Assembly (NCBI GenBank): GCA_033398695.1 | Contig: CM065811.1 | Location: 119,560,001-119,624,000, forward strand | DNA from: Orobanche coerulescens | Lineage: Eukaryota > Streptophyta > Magnoliopsida > Lamiales > Orobanchaceae | Reading direction: 5' to 3' | Length of the DNA: 64,000 bases | Shown: positions 10,478 to 21,785 of the stretch, piece after piece | How positions within the stretch are numbered: position 1 is the first letter of the stretch | Layout: each line of letters begins with the position of its first letter | Program-made: the position numbers and the translations under genes | Notes under the pieces: generated by a model | What the model was told of the DNA's origin: nothing | Database searches by the model: none | The model's input: only the letters and a program-made list of their open reading frames with translations

Positions 10478-10630
10478 TGTTATAAAACCGAAATATTATA
10501 GAGAGAATTTAGATAGAGAATAGAGAGTGATTCTCATGTATGTTTTTCATTAATAACTGAATTCAGATGATACAATCGTAATTACATAATTACATGAGAG
10601 TTATAATACTCATTCACGTATTATAATACG
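10478..10630 (+). repeat. Right copy of terminal direct repeat
   Basis: It repeats the left terminal sequence (4693-4870) from TGTTATAAAACCGAAATATT through ACAATCGTAATTACATAATT in the same orientation, then diverges after about 10630. About 20 bp of the left copy around CCTATTTATAGG is missing here. Confidence 0.75.
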
Positions 10631-10640
10631 TATTATACCA

Positions 10641-11589
10641 CTTTCTTAGATTATCAAAGAGGTGAACCATAACACTGCAATTCCAGTATCTGAGGACGGA
10701 AGAGAGTTTTACTCGAATCGCACTTCCATTCTCTTCTTTTTTTTCAACCCAGGGTATACTTGTAGACTTCACCATTAATTATTAGAGTTACCAAAATTAG
10801 GTTTCTTAGTATTGAAATGCACCTTTACTACTAGTCGTCTTAGGGTAACAATGCAATATGAGATCTGGTGTAGCCGTTGTGATTTAAGCAGTTTTAGGAC
10901 TAAGAATCCTTATTCTCCAGAATAAGAGGACCATATGCTAAGTTCTTAGAAAAGGTAAAAAGAAGACCAGATGTGCAAACTTATATAGTTCTATTTCAAG
11001 TCTCATTAGCAACAAACACATTTTTAATTAAGATCCTCCAATTTTCTATATTTTGAGGATTCTCGGAAACGAAACTCAAGCTCCAATCTCTGTTTTAGGG
11101 TTTTAATAGCGATGAGTTCAACATTTGATCATTTTTTTAACTTCGATAATTTATAAAATTATAATGTCCTGAAACTATTAATTTACAGTATATAGTTTTG
11201 TTAACCAACCATAGTAAAGTTAGTAGGGTTACTAAAATACTCCCCACTTTAGATTGTTTGCTTAAATGGATATATTGTTCACATGTGGTTTATGTTTTTG
11301 TAGGGAACTGGAGCAATACTTAATTTACTTTTAAAATCTCCCTAATATTTTTGATTAAATTACAATAGTCGTGATAGATAGTTTATAGTTATATACTGTT
11401 AGTCTAATATAAATCTGTAGGTATTTTCATGGTATATTATCAAGTAAATATTTTTTGAATAGCAGCCATAATTTTTATTTATTTATTTATGTGGTTGATG
11501 ATATATGTAAAGGTTACCTTATTTTTTTGTTGTTGCACAATCGATGTATAATCTTGTCCTCATTACATGGTTTTGTTTCTTATCTGCAG
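10641..11589. other. Intergenic / putative 5' UTR and intron of the membrane-protein gene
   Basis: No ORF of note. It ends in a good splice acceptor (TTATCTGCAG at 11580-11589) just before the ATG of the next gene, so at least its last part may be an intron following an unseen non-coding first exon. Confidence 0.5.
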
Positions 11590-11597
11590 ATTTCGAT

Positions 11598-12257
11598 ATG
11601 GAGATAACTAACCAAGATTTTAATGGTTTTCTTGATTGGAAAACAAAAACTAAGAACCTGAAAGAAAAAATATCGCAATTAGAGTCTAAAGAAATGAAGG
11701 ATGTAATGGTCTGTTTTACTCAGTTTGGGGGTTTTGTCGCTGTATCTATTATCATGCCAAGTATATTTCGAAAGTTTAAATATTTTTTGGTTCTAGGCAT
11801 GGTACTTACCTTCATCTTATACATAATTTATCCTTTGTACTTTGGGATTAAAAAATTGCAAAGGCTGAAATGTTCAACTCGTGAGGTTATTGTTGAGAGA
11901 AAAAGGCTCTACAAATCTTGTATCAGTTTAATGGGTGAATATAACAAAATGTGTGTTGTTAAAGACACTCAAGATTTGTTGCTCAAGGAATTAGGAGATG
12001 TTGAGATTAAGAACTTTAAAAAGGAGGATGCTGATCTAGTATACCAAACCAAATATTATCAGAAGTTTCTGTTACTTATGGGTATTGTTGTGGGCGTCAT
12101 ATATGCAGTCGGATTTATCGGTGCATTTTACGTATTCTTTCAGGTAATCTTATATGTTTTCTTATTATATCTTAATAAAAACGTAATTTCCTTATACTTA
12201 TAATTAGATAGATAGGTTTGATTACAGGATGTACTAAGAATTCACGCGGTGTACTAA
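11598..12257 (+). CDS. Small multi-pass membrane protein, unknown function (two exons)
   Basis: Exon 1 runs from ATG 11598 to 12143 (182 codons, ending CAG before the donor GTAATC). Exon 2 is 12228-12257 after an ATTACAG acceptor and adds DVLRIHAVY and a stop, giving 191 residues in phase. Visible features are a hydrophilic start with a short coiled-coil-like Lys/Glu/Leu stretch (about 18-33), hydrophobic segments at about 36-53, 63-82 and 160-181, and a charged loop of about 75 residues between the second and third. The downstream acceptor restores a stop within ten codons, which supports the exon model. Reading without splicing gives a longer hydrophobic tail (219 aa counted from 11544). 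I do not recognise the family. Codon use and intact frame suggest a host gene. Confidence 0.6.
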
Positions 12258-13028
12258 TAATAAAAGCCAAGCGAGTCAGTTATCCTTCTGACCACCGCCG
12301 CTGTTAAAAGGTAACCTTATTTATTGTAGCTCTGTTCTTTTTTAGAAGTTTTTATTGAAGATATGACTTATGCAACATATACTCTTTTTATTTATAGATC
12401 TAATCGATGTGGGACAAACAAATTCCTAGTGCCTTGTGCTCTTAAGGTTATGCTGTTCAACCAGATCATATACATTGCTGTTTGTCGTTTCTTTCAGCAT
12501 TGATCTTGATAACAAAATGCACGTCATGTTGGTGCTGATCTTGTCATGTTAGTGTGGCTAATTAACAATTAAAGTATGTATTGACCGTTTGTACAAAGCC
12601 GGAGGATAACAATTGAAATGCTTTTCAGGTTATTGTTTGGACATATTCATCAGCGGATATTGGTGATCTGCAGCTGGTCTAATGTGTTGAGAATTACGTC
12701 TAGTTTCGAAATAGTGTGTATTTATTGCCTTTTTTAAAAATCTTTTCAGCTACTGGTTGCAAGTAAAATTTGTAAGCACGACCCAAGTAAAATACCTCCT
12801 CGTACATGCTGATTCTAATTTTCTGCTTGACTGTACACTTATATTTTTAATGGCACTGGTTATAATCCTCCTTTGTTCTCATTAGTGATTTATTTTAGAT
12901 TTCATAAAATGCTGTTGCTGTGTCATTCATTCCTACAGACTACAGTAGTTATTGAACTTAACAAGGCTTTTCTTTGTTTCTTAACATTCCTTGGTGTGTT
13001 TCGATGTCAAATTTTCATGCTGTCTTTG
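12258..13028. other. Non-coding, possible 3' UTR
   Basis: T-rich sequence without a supported ORF. It ends at the target site of the second hAT element. Confidence 0.5.
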
Positions 13029-13036
13029 GAGGAGAG

Positions 13037-16000
13037 TAGACGTGCTGCCGGGCCGGAACCGCCGGTTTCGGGCCTCGAACCGGCGGTCCTCGGTCCCCAA
13101 AACAAGGGACCGAGCCCGGCCCGTAAACTTGCCCGGCCTCCCGTGCCGGGCTAGAAACCCGCCGGTCCAGAGCCGGGCTAAAACCGGCGGTCCCGGGCCG
13201 GGCCGCCCAGTTTTTTTTTTTTTTTTTAACTTTTATTATTATTTTTTTATTTTATTCTTGTATATTTATTACTTTTATGAATAGAAAATGATAATTCTTA
13301 ATGTTTTGATTTTTTTTTTTAAATATTTAAAAACTCATTAAATTGTTGAAAAATGAATAAGGAAAATTATAACAAATAAGTTTGCATTAAGAAAGAGGAA
13401 AATTACAAATTAATAAGGACACAATAATTTTGCAAATAAATAAGGACAATAATTTTGCATTAAAAATGAGGAAAAGTACAACAAATAAGTGAAGCACAAT
13501 TTAAGAAGTTTTACACTTGAATTCTTGAAATGAAAAAATAATAATACTAAAGGACTTGAGCTCTCTACTCCACATCCGATCGATCCGTCTCGGTGAAGGC
13601 TTCATCTTCGCTCTCATTTGCATCGTCCCATTCCGGTTCTTGAGCTCTAAGGTCGGTCCTACACCAATCGTCGAGCAACATGGTAGCTTCAATGTTCGCC
13701 GGCTTCATCCTTGATCTTCTTTGATCTAGCATAAGTCCTCCGATGCTAAAGGCTTGTTCTACGGACACGGTGGATGCCGGGACGGCAAATAACTCCTTTG
13801 CAATGATGGAGAGTATTGGGTACTCCTCTCTCTTCGACCACCACTTTAACACATCGATCGACGGACCACTATCTTCAACACCAAATACAAAACGAGTTTG
13901 CAAGAACATATCTAATTCACTATTACCTTGCCCCATTGGAAGTTCATTGCTTCTATTTTGCATCATTCCATGCATTTGTTGAACTAAAGGATCACTTTCA
14001 TTCATCTCAAAAGGAAAATCACATGAAGGCATCATAGATGAAGGCATTGTAGAAGAAGGAAACTCACTACCATGTTTTAATCTATATTCTTGAAAAATAG
14101 ATCTCAAACTCCTATCAAGATCTATCTTGATTTGTGGCACGGAAGGAAGATCAAAGAAGACCCTTCACCATCAATTACAACATCACTCAAGTCCATTTGA
14201 GCAAAAGCATCATAATAAATACCAAGCATTTGACAAACACCATCATACTTCCATTTAGGATCTAAGCACTTAGCAAGTAAGAAAACCATAGGAATCTCCC
14301 TAAAATACTTGAGCCATTTTTGAACCATAAAATAAATCACACCTTGCATGTTTGGCCTACTAAAACAACTCTTAAAAGACAAGGCAATATACATGCAATG
14401 TTCCAACACTTTAACGGAAGTACAATAATAAACACCCGATAATTGTTTAGTAGCATTATGAAAAACTTTTAACAAACGATACAAATCCATACATGAATCC
14501 CAATGACTCTCATTAAGAACTAATTGCATGTTTGAGAACTCTTTCCTAAAAAATCGCATAAATAACTCTTATACTCTAGTGTACTATTAATCATCTCATA
14601 AGTAGAGTTCCAACGATGAGATACATCTAATTTGAAACAAGTATAAACAATACCCTTTGCACGACAATATTTTTGCCATTTTTTCCCCAATGTTTTTGAT
14701 TTGTGCAAATACTTAACGACATTTTTAATAGGAACAACGGAATCTTGAAAAATACTAAGCGCATCTTGAACACATAAATTTAAAATATGACAAATGCATC
14801 TAGAATGAAAATATTTTCCTTCAAATGATGGTGCACATGCTTCAACAAGTTCCGGAATACTAGCGGTGTTCGCCGATGCATTATCAAAACCAACGGAAAA
14901 TACCTTGTTAACCAAACAATACTCATTTAAAACCGTAATAATAATTAAAGCAATATTTTGAGCCGTGTGAGGCTCTTCAAACTCCCTAAAGGCAATCAAA
15001 CGTTTTTGCATAATCCATTTTGCATCAATCCAATGACAAGTAATTCCCATGTAACTATTTTTATTATAAGCATCGGTCCAAACATCGGCACAAATAGAAA
15101 CTTTTTGAGACAAACGAACTAAATATTTCATTAAATCTTGTTTTTTTGTCAAAGCATTGTCTCCTAATTCTCTTAAGCATTTGAGTTCTAGCTACCTTGC
15201 TAACATTAGGCCCCAAACCATCTTTATAAGAAGCTTCATACGTTATTCTATCCGCATAATTAAAAGGTTGTTTTTCCATGGCACAATATCTAGCACAAGC
15301 ATCTTCATATCGATTTAATTCAAATTTAAATAAAGCGGAAGAAGACATACCCGTCGCCGAATTTGAACTAGTAGTACCTCGAATTTGCGTTTGAGTAGTA
15401 GATATTCCATACTCGAATGGATGAAACCCCTCCATGTGCCTTTGTAGTGTTCCGTAGCCTCCCTTCTCGATCCATTTGTAGTGCTTTGTGCAATAGTTGC
15501 AATAAGCAATGAATCTCTTTCGACCATCGGATAAAGGAGGTTCTCCTTCGTTGATAGGAGCCAATTCTCTTTTAAAATGTTTAACGAAGATTTCGGACTT
15601 GAGAGGCTTAGGCTTACTTGTTGGCGGAGGAGGAGGTTGGTTTTGTTCGTCTTCTTCGTGCTCTTCGTCCTCTTCATGTTCATCATCATTTGTTGAGCCA
15701 CGAAATTCGTATCCCGTGCTCTCCATCGTATGAACCATTTCTTCAAATCGGGCATCTTCTTCGGCTTGAATTCGTTCGGCGACTTGTCTAGAAATTTTCT
15801 CCGCCAAATCGGCCCTTCTAGGCCTTTGAGTTTGAGGTTGAAAATTTCCTCCTCCACTTCGTTGGCCAAGTTCAATGGCCTTGCCCTTGCCCTTGTTAGT
15901 GTTATTCTTTGAGGTAGACATAGAGATAGTAAATAGAGAGTATAGTAGAGAGAGTAGAGATTGAATTTTTAGAGAGAATTAGAGTGTGATTATTGGTGAA

Positions 16001-16380
16001 TTTTGAGTTAGGAAGATGTAGTATTTATAGGGGGGATGGGTAGGGAAAATGGGGGATTAATGGGGAAGTTTGGGGGTGGGGAAGGGGCGCCAACGGCTAA
16101 AAAGGACATAGCCGTTAGCAATTGGCGTGATCACTCACCGGATTCTGCCATTTTTTTCGAATTAGCCGTTAGGCGTCAGTCGGCCCCGGCCCGCCGGCAT
16201 GCAAACCAGGCCTTTTAGGACGTGAACTGAGCAATGATCCAGCGGTTCCAATTCCCCCGGCCCTAGCTTTTCGGTCCCGGTCCGGTTCGGGCCCGTTGAC
16301 CGGCGGTCCCGGGCTAAAACTGTTGACTTAGGGCCGATTTAGGGCCAAAACCGACGGGCCTGAAAGCCCAGGTACGTCTA
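13037..16380 (-). mobile_element. hAT transposon with RICESLEEPER-like transposase (3.3 kb)
   Basis: A perfect 8-bp target duplication GAGGAGAG flanks the element (13029-13036 and 16381-16388). The ends are inverted copies starting TAGACGTGCTGCCGGGCC on the left and TAGACGTACCTGGGC on the right strand. The outer 150-200 bp at each end are strikingly GC-rich with many GGGCCGG/CCGGCCC words, unlike the AT-rich surroundings, and probably serve as subterminal binding sites. The minus-strand transposase covers 13565-15921. A perfect duplication suggests a fairly recent insertion. Confidence 0.93.
13565..15921 (-). pseudogene. hAT transposase, BED zinc finger, three frame breaks
   Basis: The start codon at 15921 opens a basic N-terminus followed by an acidic DEEHEEDEQ stretch and a proline run. 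A BED finger follows (CNYC then HMEGFH, near residues 135-165). The catalytic core (15152-14520) includes SICADVWTDAYNKNSYMGIT and FDNASANTASIPELVEACA, and the next frame (14559-14122) holds LAKCLDPKWKYDG. The C-terminal frame (14140-13565) carries the hAT dimerisation domain with FAVPASTVSVEQAFSIGG. Overlapping ends of the four frames place single frameshifts near 15110, 14540 and 14130. All domains are present and in order, so the copy is recently inactivated, or some breaks are sequence errors. Plant RICESLEEPER/DAYSLEEPER proteins are domesticated relatives, but TIRs and a TSD mark this one as a transposon. Confidence 0.9.
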
Positions 16381-16388
16381 GAGGAGAG

Positions 16389-16642
16389 ACGATTGAAAGA
16401 AAGAGAACTAATAATGTACAGTTGAGAGACGCGTACTTATAAAAATTCATTCGTGCCTTTGATGCCTGTCAAATAAGTTGCCATTTTACACACTAGTAGT
16501 AGTAGTCGTCGTCGTCTAGTAAAATTATAGCCCACATCTTGGTTTGTTTGAACATTGTTATGACCGTTAAAGTTCATAATCCATCCATTTGCTTTTCTTT
16601 TCTTTATTCTATTTAATTAATTTCATTACCCCCTCGATCGAT
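16389..16642. other. Intergenic
   Basis: It contains a short GTC/GTA trinucleotide run near 16495-16516. I see nothing else. Confidence 0.4.
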
Positions 16643-17001
16643 TGTTGGGGTATAAGGGTTTTATGGAGATTCGGATTTTCCAATGGATCGTGTAAACACT
16701 TTCAGGCGATATTTCTACGCATCAGGGTTCTGAAATTATTTCAGGATAATCCGATGGAGCACTTACGAATCTAGGCACAAAACGTAATTTAAATTCTAGA
16801 GAAATCTGTGTTTATCGGAAAAATCGAGAGCTCGGAAAAGGGTGTGTTTAGGACTCATGAGAGGCCCTATTTATACATGTCGGATTAGGGTTACAAGTAG
16901 GTCGATTTTAGGGTTTTGAGAGCAGCGCCGTCATTAGTGGTCCGAAATTAGGGTTGACGGGTGGCTTAACAAAATTGACGAAATTAATCAATTTTACCAC
17001 A
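16643..17001 (-). mobile_element. Possible short LTR (359 bp), minus orientation
   Basis: On the minus strand it starts TGTGGTAAAATTG after a purine-rich tract (AGAGGGAGAC, just right of 17001) and ends CCCAACA at 16643. A TATA-like TGTATAAATAGG lies near 16870-16881 on the minus strand. The terminal TG...CA, the polypurine tract outside the 5' side and the TATA box fit a 3' LTR or solo LTR of a small retroelement. No second copy or target duplication was identified. Confidence 0.4.
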
Positions 17002-17489
17002 GTCTCCCTCTAAAATTCGGAAATATCTCTAAATCCCCAGTCAATTTTACCACTGAAGGGCTCTGCCCGACTTCGACATATCAGAGAACTTATAATTCGA
17101 TCTTATATATGTGTGCACTCCGCACATACCCGAACATATATTAGAATACGAATTATAAACCTTTTAGCTCACATATTAGTTCCAATTACACAAAATGAAT
17201 GGTGACACTAAAATCACCAACATCGATGTCACTCATTTAAAATTTTCAGTTTCACACTTTTTAAGTTTTTATTAGTACTTTTATCATTTTCCTTTAAATG
17301 GGCCACCTTCGGCCCATCTAATCAAGTTTCCACCGCCCTTGATCAACCAAATCTCAGTCTGTGTAGGCCAATTTGCTCCCCAGCCGCTTTCAGTTATATA
17401 TATTTATGTGACTCATAAAATTAATACACCAAGCCCATCACAACCAAGCCCGTGATATAATAAAAAGTGAAAACAAAACCCCGTAGATT
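17002..17489. other. Intergenic, possibly remnant of the same retroelement
   Basis: It follows the putative polypurine tract. No ORF or domain can be recognised. Confidence 0.35.
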
Positions 17490-17500
17490 AAATCATTGAA

Positions 17501-17820
17501 TTTCTCATGCCCAATGATCGCTTAGTCTTTGACTAAGGGTTAGGGCCTAGTCCTCTGAGATACGCTGATGGAACAATTAAATATTGAGGGTTTCAAGCGG
17601 CAGTGTGGTAGGCCAGATCTCGGTGGGAACGTGCGGTTGGATTTTGGGGTGTCCAGCATGGAGCAATCACTTGGGGGACGACTCCTTGTGCACGGTAGTT
17701 GAGGATATTTAAGAACCTGTGAGCCAGATACATATCTCGCGATTTAAGCGATACACCGTCTTTGTGGGAAGATTTGTTATCTGAAGAAGTCAGTGTAAGT
17801 TTGGATCAAAAAAAAAAAAA
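17501..17820 (+). mobile_element. Poly-A retroposon (short LINE or SINE), ~320 bp
   Basis: The insert ends in a 13-base A run (17808-17820) and is bounded by the direct repeat AATCATTGAA (17491-17500 and 17821-17830), the hallmark of target-primed reverse transcription. The body has higher GC content than its surroundings. I do not see clear pol III A and B boxes, so it may be a 5'-truncated LINE rather than a SINE. Confidence 0.75.
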
Positions 17821-17830
17821 AATCATTGAA

Positions 17831-18352
17831 AGGCCAAGTTTGACCCGTTTATAAAATCATTGTCCATTCTAGTCAAAATCAAACAAGGCCCACAAGTTAT
17901 ATTTTTTTTTTCAATACCACTATTTTTTTATCTTTTAGTACAATATTAAGTACTGCTATATTTATTAGTACAATATTTAGTTTTCAAATCAATAAAATTT
18001 TAATAAACAACTAATAAATGATATTTTAATCAAAATGAGTAATTTTATAGGAATTGATAAATAAACTCCTACTTTTACTATTTTAGCCTCGACTTTTATT
18101 TTTAAACATTTTAATGACCTAACTACCCATGATTTCTCTTGAATGAAGTTAATTGATCTTACTCATATCAAGGATAATTATATAATATACATCAAATTGG
18201 AGTTTAAATAGTAAAAGCACGAGCTTATTTATTTAAAATAATCTTTTGAAGTGAGTTGGGGCGAAGTGGGCTCGTAACATCTCAGTTGATTTTCCTCCCT
18301 TTTCTACACGCTCCAAATTAAGGGTAATTATACAAATTAACTCAATTTTAAT
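17831..18352. other. Intergenic AT-rich sequence
   Basis: I see nothing recognisable. Confidence 0.4.
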
Positions 18353-18360
18353 GACCCAAC

Positions 18361-18563
18361 CAGTGTTCTAGAAATTCCCGATTTATTGAAAAATCCTCAA
18401 TTAATCTCCGATTAATCCTTATAAAATATTTTACCGATTTACCGAATAGTCTATGATTTAACTAAAAATTCCCGATTTATCGAAAGATCTCTAATAAATC
18501 CCCGATTAATCCTGAATCGGTAGGTCAACCGATTAGTTACGGTTCCTGCTTTCTACAACCATG
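18361..18563 (+). mobile_element. hAT-like MITE (203 bp)
   Basis: The near-matching 8-bp duplications GACCCAAC (18353-18360) and GACTCAAC (18564-18571) flank inverted ends of the form CAnnGTTnTAGAAA. The interior repeats CCCGATTWAT and TTAATCC words many times in both directions. It has no coding capacity, so it must be mobilised in trans. Confidence 0.75.
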
Positions 18564-18571
18564 GACTCAAC

Positions 18572-19617
18572 TATAGTAAGGTTTGTGATTCGGTTCGATT
18601 ACTTTAAAAAAATAGGTTATAAGTCTTATCGATTTTAACTTAATCCAACTCGATTTTATCTTGAATGTATATATATATATATATGTTATAATTTTATATT
18701 AGTAAATATATAATATATAGCTAATCTTATAAATTACAAACTATAATATGGCAAAGACATATTAAAAAATCATTTTCCACACATGAGTTGGTCGCTCCTA
18801 ATCTATACAACTTATAGCATATTTGGCATTTGCGAAGACTTTTATATTATTATTGATACCAAGCGTTAACTTATTATAATTAAATTAGCTTTTTAGCCCG
18901 GGAAAGACACCGATAGACTCTATATACCGAATAGATTACTTATTTTAATATAATATATTGTATATTTGCATGTTAGTAGTGCAACGAATGAGTTAACGAT
19001 AATTAATACGTACATATGTATGTGTTGCGAGGTTAATAATCCCTTGACTTGTTAAAGTGTTATACTCGTATATATGAAAATTAGATATTTTTTATTTCCA
19101 CATGAATTTAAGTTTTTACTATAATGAATGTCAGATGCGATAATTCTACTATTGTGAGTATCAGTATTCTTTGTTGTTTAGTTAATCTTCCAGAAACATA
19201 ATTAACATTATAGGTCAGTGATCTTATTATATTTTTACTTATACTAGTTTTACATTTGTATTGATAAAACCGCTGTAGATTGCTGTTTGATTATGAATAG
19301 CCTTCGCTTGTTGCAAATTTTATTGAATATCGTGTTATTTTTACACTATGTTTATTGTAAAAATTAGAATGATGTAAATATAACTAATATATGTATATTT
19401 AATTATATATTTCTAACAAATAATGAAACATTAATAATCATTAAATAATTACTATGTAATAATGAGTTCACCGCTACTAATACTTGCATATTAAATTTAA
19501 ACATATTGATCATTAATATATAGTAATAAAGGATAATTCAGTAATTTTAAGTGGAATAAGATGATTCACATATTCCCTCTCTATTAGATATATAATAATA
19601 GATAGATCAAGAGTTAA
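18572..19617. other. AT-rich intergenic DNA
   Basis: More than 1 kb of very AT-rich sequence with a short (TA)n run near 18667-18685. No ORF or known element is visible. Confidence 0.5.
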
Positions 19618-21785
19618 CCAAACTAAACATACCCAGTATATCCCGCACAGAGCAGGGTCTGGGGAGAGTAAGATGTACGCATACCATGCCCCTACTTTTT
19701 CCGGTAGGGGGATGTTTCCGTGAAAACCTTCAGCTTAGTGCACAACAAAGTAATAAGTGATATATACAAAAAAGCATATGATTCGAAAAAGCTCAAAACC
19801 ATATCTGAGCCCATGACCTAATTCACATGAGATTTACCTAAGGGACTTTGGCAACTACACTCTCGATGAACGCTGCTCTAACAGAAGAGAGGTTGACTCT
19901 GCGCACAGCTCCCTGTAGAAAATACACCACACGCAAAAGACAATAGGATAAAATATGCAATAAGAGTAAAAGTAAAAAATGCAATGCTCTAGGCCAAAGC
20001 AAACCGAGACAACCCAACCCTGAGACTCTCTACTACAGCACCGCTCCCTACCAAAGAATCCACAACTCTGATCGGACGCCTCCACGAGCACCTATCCACA
20101 GTCATGGTCTCGGAAAGGTTTAAGTCCTTCAAATCTAATCTCACTTGCTCCTCTCACGTCCTCCTCGGTCTGCCTCTCCTCCTCCCCTAGACAACCAATA
20201 AACTCTGGACCCTCCTCACCGGAGCAGATGCCTGCCTCCTGCGGACGTGGCCAAATTATCTCAATCTCCCTTCCCTAACTTTCGCAGAAATTGGCGCCAC
20301 TTCTAGCGCGTTCCTGAAAACCCCGTTCGAGATTCTATCCAACATTGACCTCACGACCAACGTAACATTCTCATTTCAGCAGCTTCCAACTTGCTCTCAA
20401 GCGATTTCTACATCGCCCAACATTCGGAGCCATACAACATTGCAGGTCTGATTGCCACTCTATAGAATTTACCCTTTAACTTTAGAGGGACTTTCTTGTC
20501 GCACAGGACTCCTGTCGCTGCTCTGCACCTTAGCCACCCCGCCTTGATATGATGAGTGACATCATCTTCACACTCACCTTCCTTCTGAATACTCGAACCC
20601 AAATAGTTGAACTTATCCGTACGGGGTACGATTTGATCCGCAATCATTACCTCTACTTCTTCCTCGTTGGCCTCACCACTAAAGTTACACCAGAGATACT
20701 CGGTCTTAGACCGGCTCACACGCAAGCCCTGAGATTCTAACTTAGACCTCCACAGCTCCAACTTCGAGTTCACCTCCCTCCTCGGCTCCGCCACTAACAC
20801 AATATCGTCAGCAAAAAGCATGCACCACGGGATGCCATCCTGTATCCCCCACGAAATGACGTCAAGGATTTGAGCAAAGAGAAGAGGGCTAAGCGCCGAC
20901 CCCTGGTGTAGCCCTACCTCAACCAAAAAATACTGGGCGTCATCAACTGGGGTTCTAACGCAAGTCCTAACTTGGGAGTACATGTCTTGGATCGCTCTAA
21001 TGAACGGCAACGACACCCTCCTCTCTTCTAGGCTCCTCCAAATAACATCGCGCGGAATGCTATCATAAGTCTTCTCTAGATCAATACACCATATGGAGAT
21101 CCTTACGCCGCTCTCTAAACTTCTCCATAAGGCGTCTGACGAGATGAATGGCCTCAGTCGTGGACCTCCCCGGCATGAAGCCAAATTGGTTCTCTCAGAT
21201 CTCAACTTCTCTTCTAACCCTGCATTCCACCACTCTTTCCCAAAGTTTCATAGTATGACTGAGGAGTTTAATACCCCTATAGTTACGACAACTCTGAGGA
21301 GGATGTTGAACTCTGCTGGCCACTAAACTCCAACTTCCCCCAGACAAAGCCACACCTCAATATGGATCTGATATGGGCCTATAGCCTTAGCTCTACCCAT
21401 TTTCATTAGGGCACCCTTTACTTCCTCCTTGCTAATGCTTTCAGGAACTAAACGAATGAGCAAAAGATAGACTAACTCCTTGCACCACCGAGTCGCTTCC
21501 CCTAGCCTCATTGAAAAGGTCAAAAAAATACCTATTCCACCTCTCCTTAATAGCCACATCGTTTACTAAACTTGATCAAAATCATCCTTAATAAACTTAA
21601 CGGGGCCCAGGTCGCGCCGCCCTCTTTCCCTAGCTTTCACTAGTTTAAAAATAACATTCGCTCCTTCTTTTGTGTCTAGGCGCTTGTACATCTCCTCGTA
21701 TGCTTCACCTTTAGCCTTAGCCACTGCCTTCTTAGCCTTTCTTTTCACCACCTTGTACGCTACAATCTTCAAGATTCTCTCCTCT
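19618..21785 (-). mobile_element. RTE-type LINE, 5'-truncated by Athila insertion
   Basis: The minus-strand remnant runs from a 3' end near 19618 to 21785, where the Athila LTR starts abruptly. The 3' end (GGGTATGTTTAGTTTGG on the minus strand) and about 500 bp of 3' sequence are shared with the second copy at 47508-48133. The RT region is at 20408-21772. The 5' part with the endonuclease lies beyond the Athila element and is not in the window. Confidence 0.85.
20408..21772 (-). pseudogene. RTE LINE reverse transcriptase, broken
   Basis: In order, 21772-21566 is a basic helical linker typical of the region between endonuclease and RT, and 21559-21323 holds KEEVKGALMKMGRAKAIGP, the RT entry motif. 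21205-20408 carries ISIWCIDLEKTYDSIPRDV, GLHQGSALSPLLFA, the catalytic LFADDIVLV (YADD-type box) and FNYLGSSIQKEGECEDDV, a clear RTE signature. The end at 20408 (LYGSECWAM) runs out of frame; thumb-domain remnants continue to about 20100. Non-LTR RTs copy their own RNA at a nicked target. Several frame breaks make this copy dead. Confidence 0.9.

Larger units (their letters stand above)
4693..10640 (+). mobile_element. Unclassified element with terminal direct repeats, carrying NABP-like and LOG-like ORFs
   Basis: Related sequences beginning TGTTATAAAACCGAAATATT occur in the same orientation at 4693-4870 and 10478-10630. Between them are a leader full of repeated blocks (about 5100-5740), short leader ORFs, an ORF like the carlavirus cysteine-rich protein (6874-7425), a broken LOG-like ORF (7710-8376) and a long 3' region with two kinds of tandem repeat (8860-9395). 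The repeats could be LTR-like ends, or two related insertions flanking the rest. No primer binding site, gag, protease, RT, integrase, movement or coat protein is visible, so the class is unknown. A non-autonomous retroelement or an endogenous viral derivative are the main options. Confidence 0.5.

Noticed and set aside
4693..10640. Calling this a classical LTR retrotransposon or a caulimovirus
   Set aside because: No gag, protease, RT, integrase, movement protein or tRNA primer site could be seen, so the class was left open.
12873..13284. ORFs crossing 13037
   Set aside because: They run from host DNA into the hAT end; the Pro/Arg-rich part is the GC-rich terminus.
13565..15921. A domesticated DAYSLEEPER-type host gene
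   Set aside because: Perfect TSD, terminal inverted repeats and frame breaks mark it as a transposon copy.
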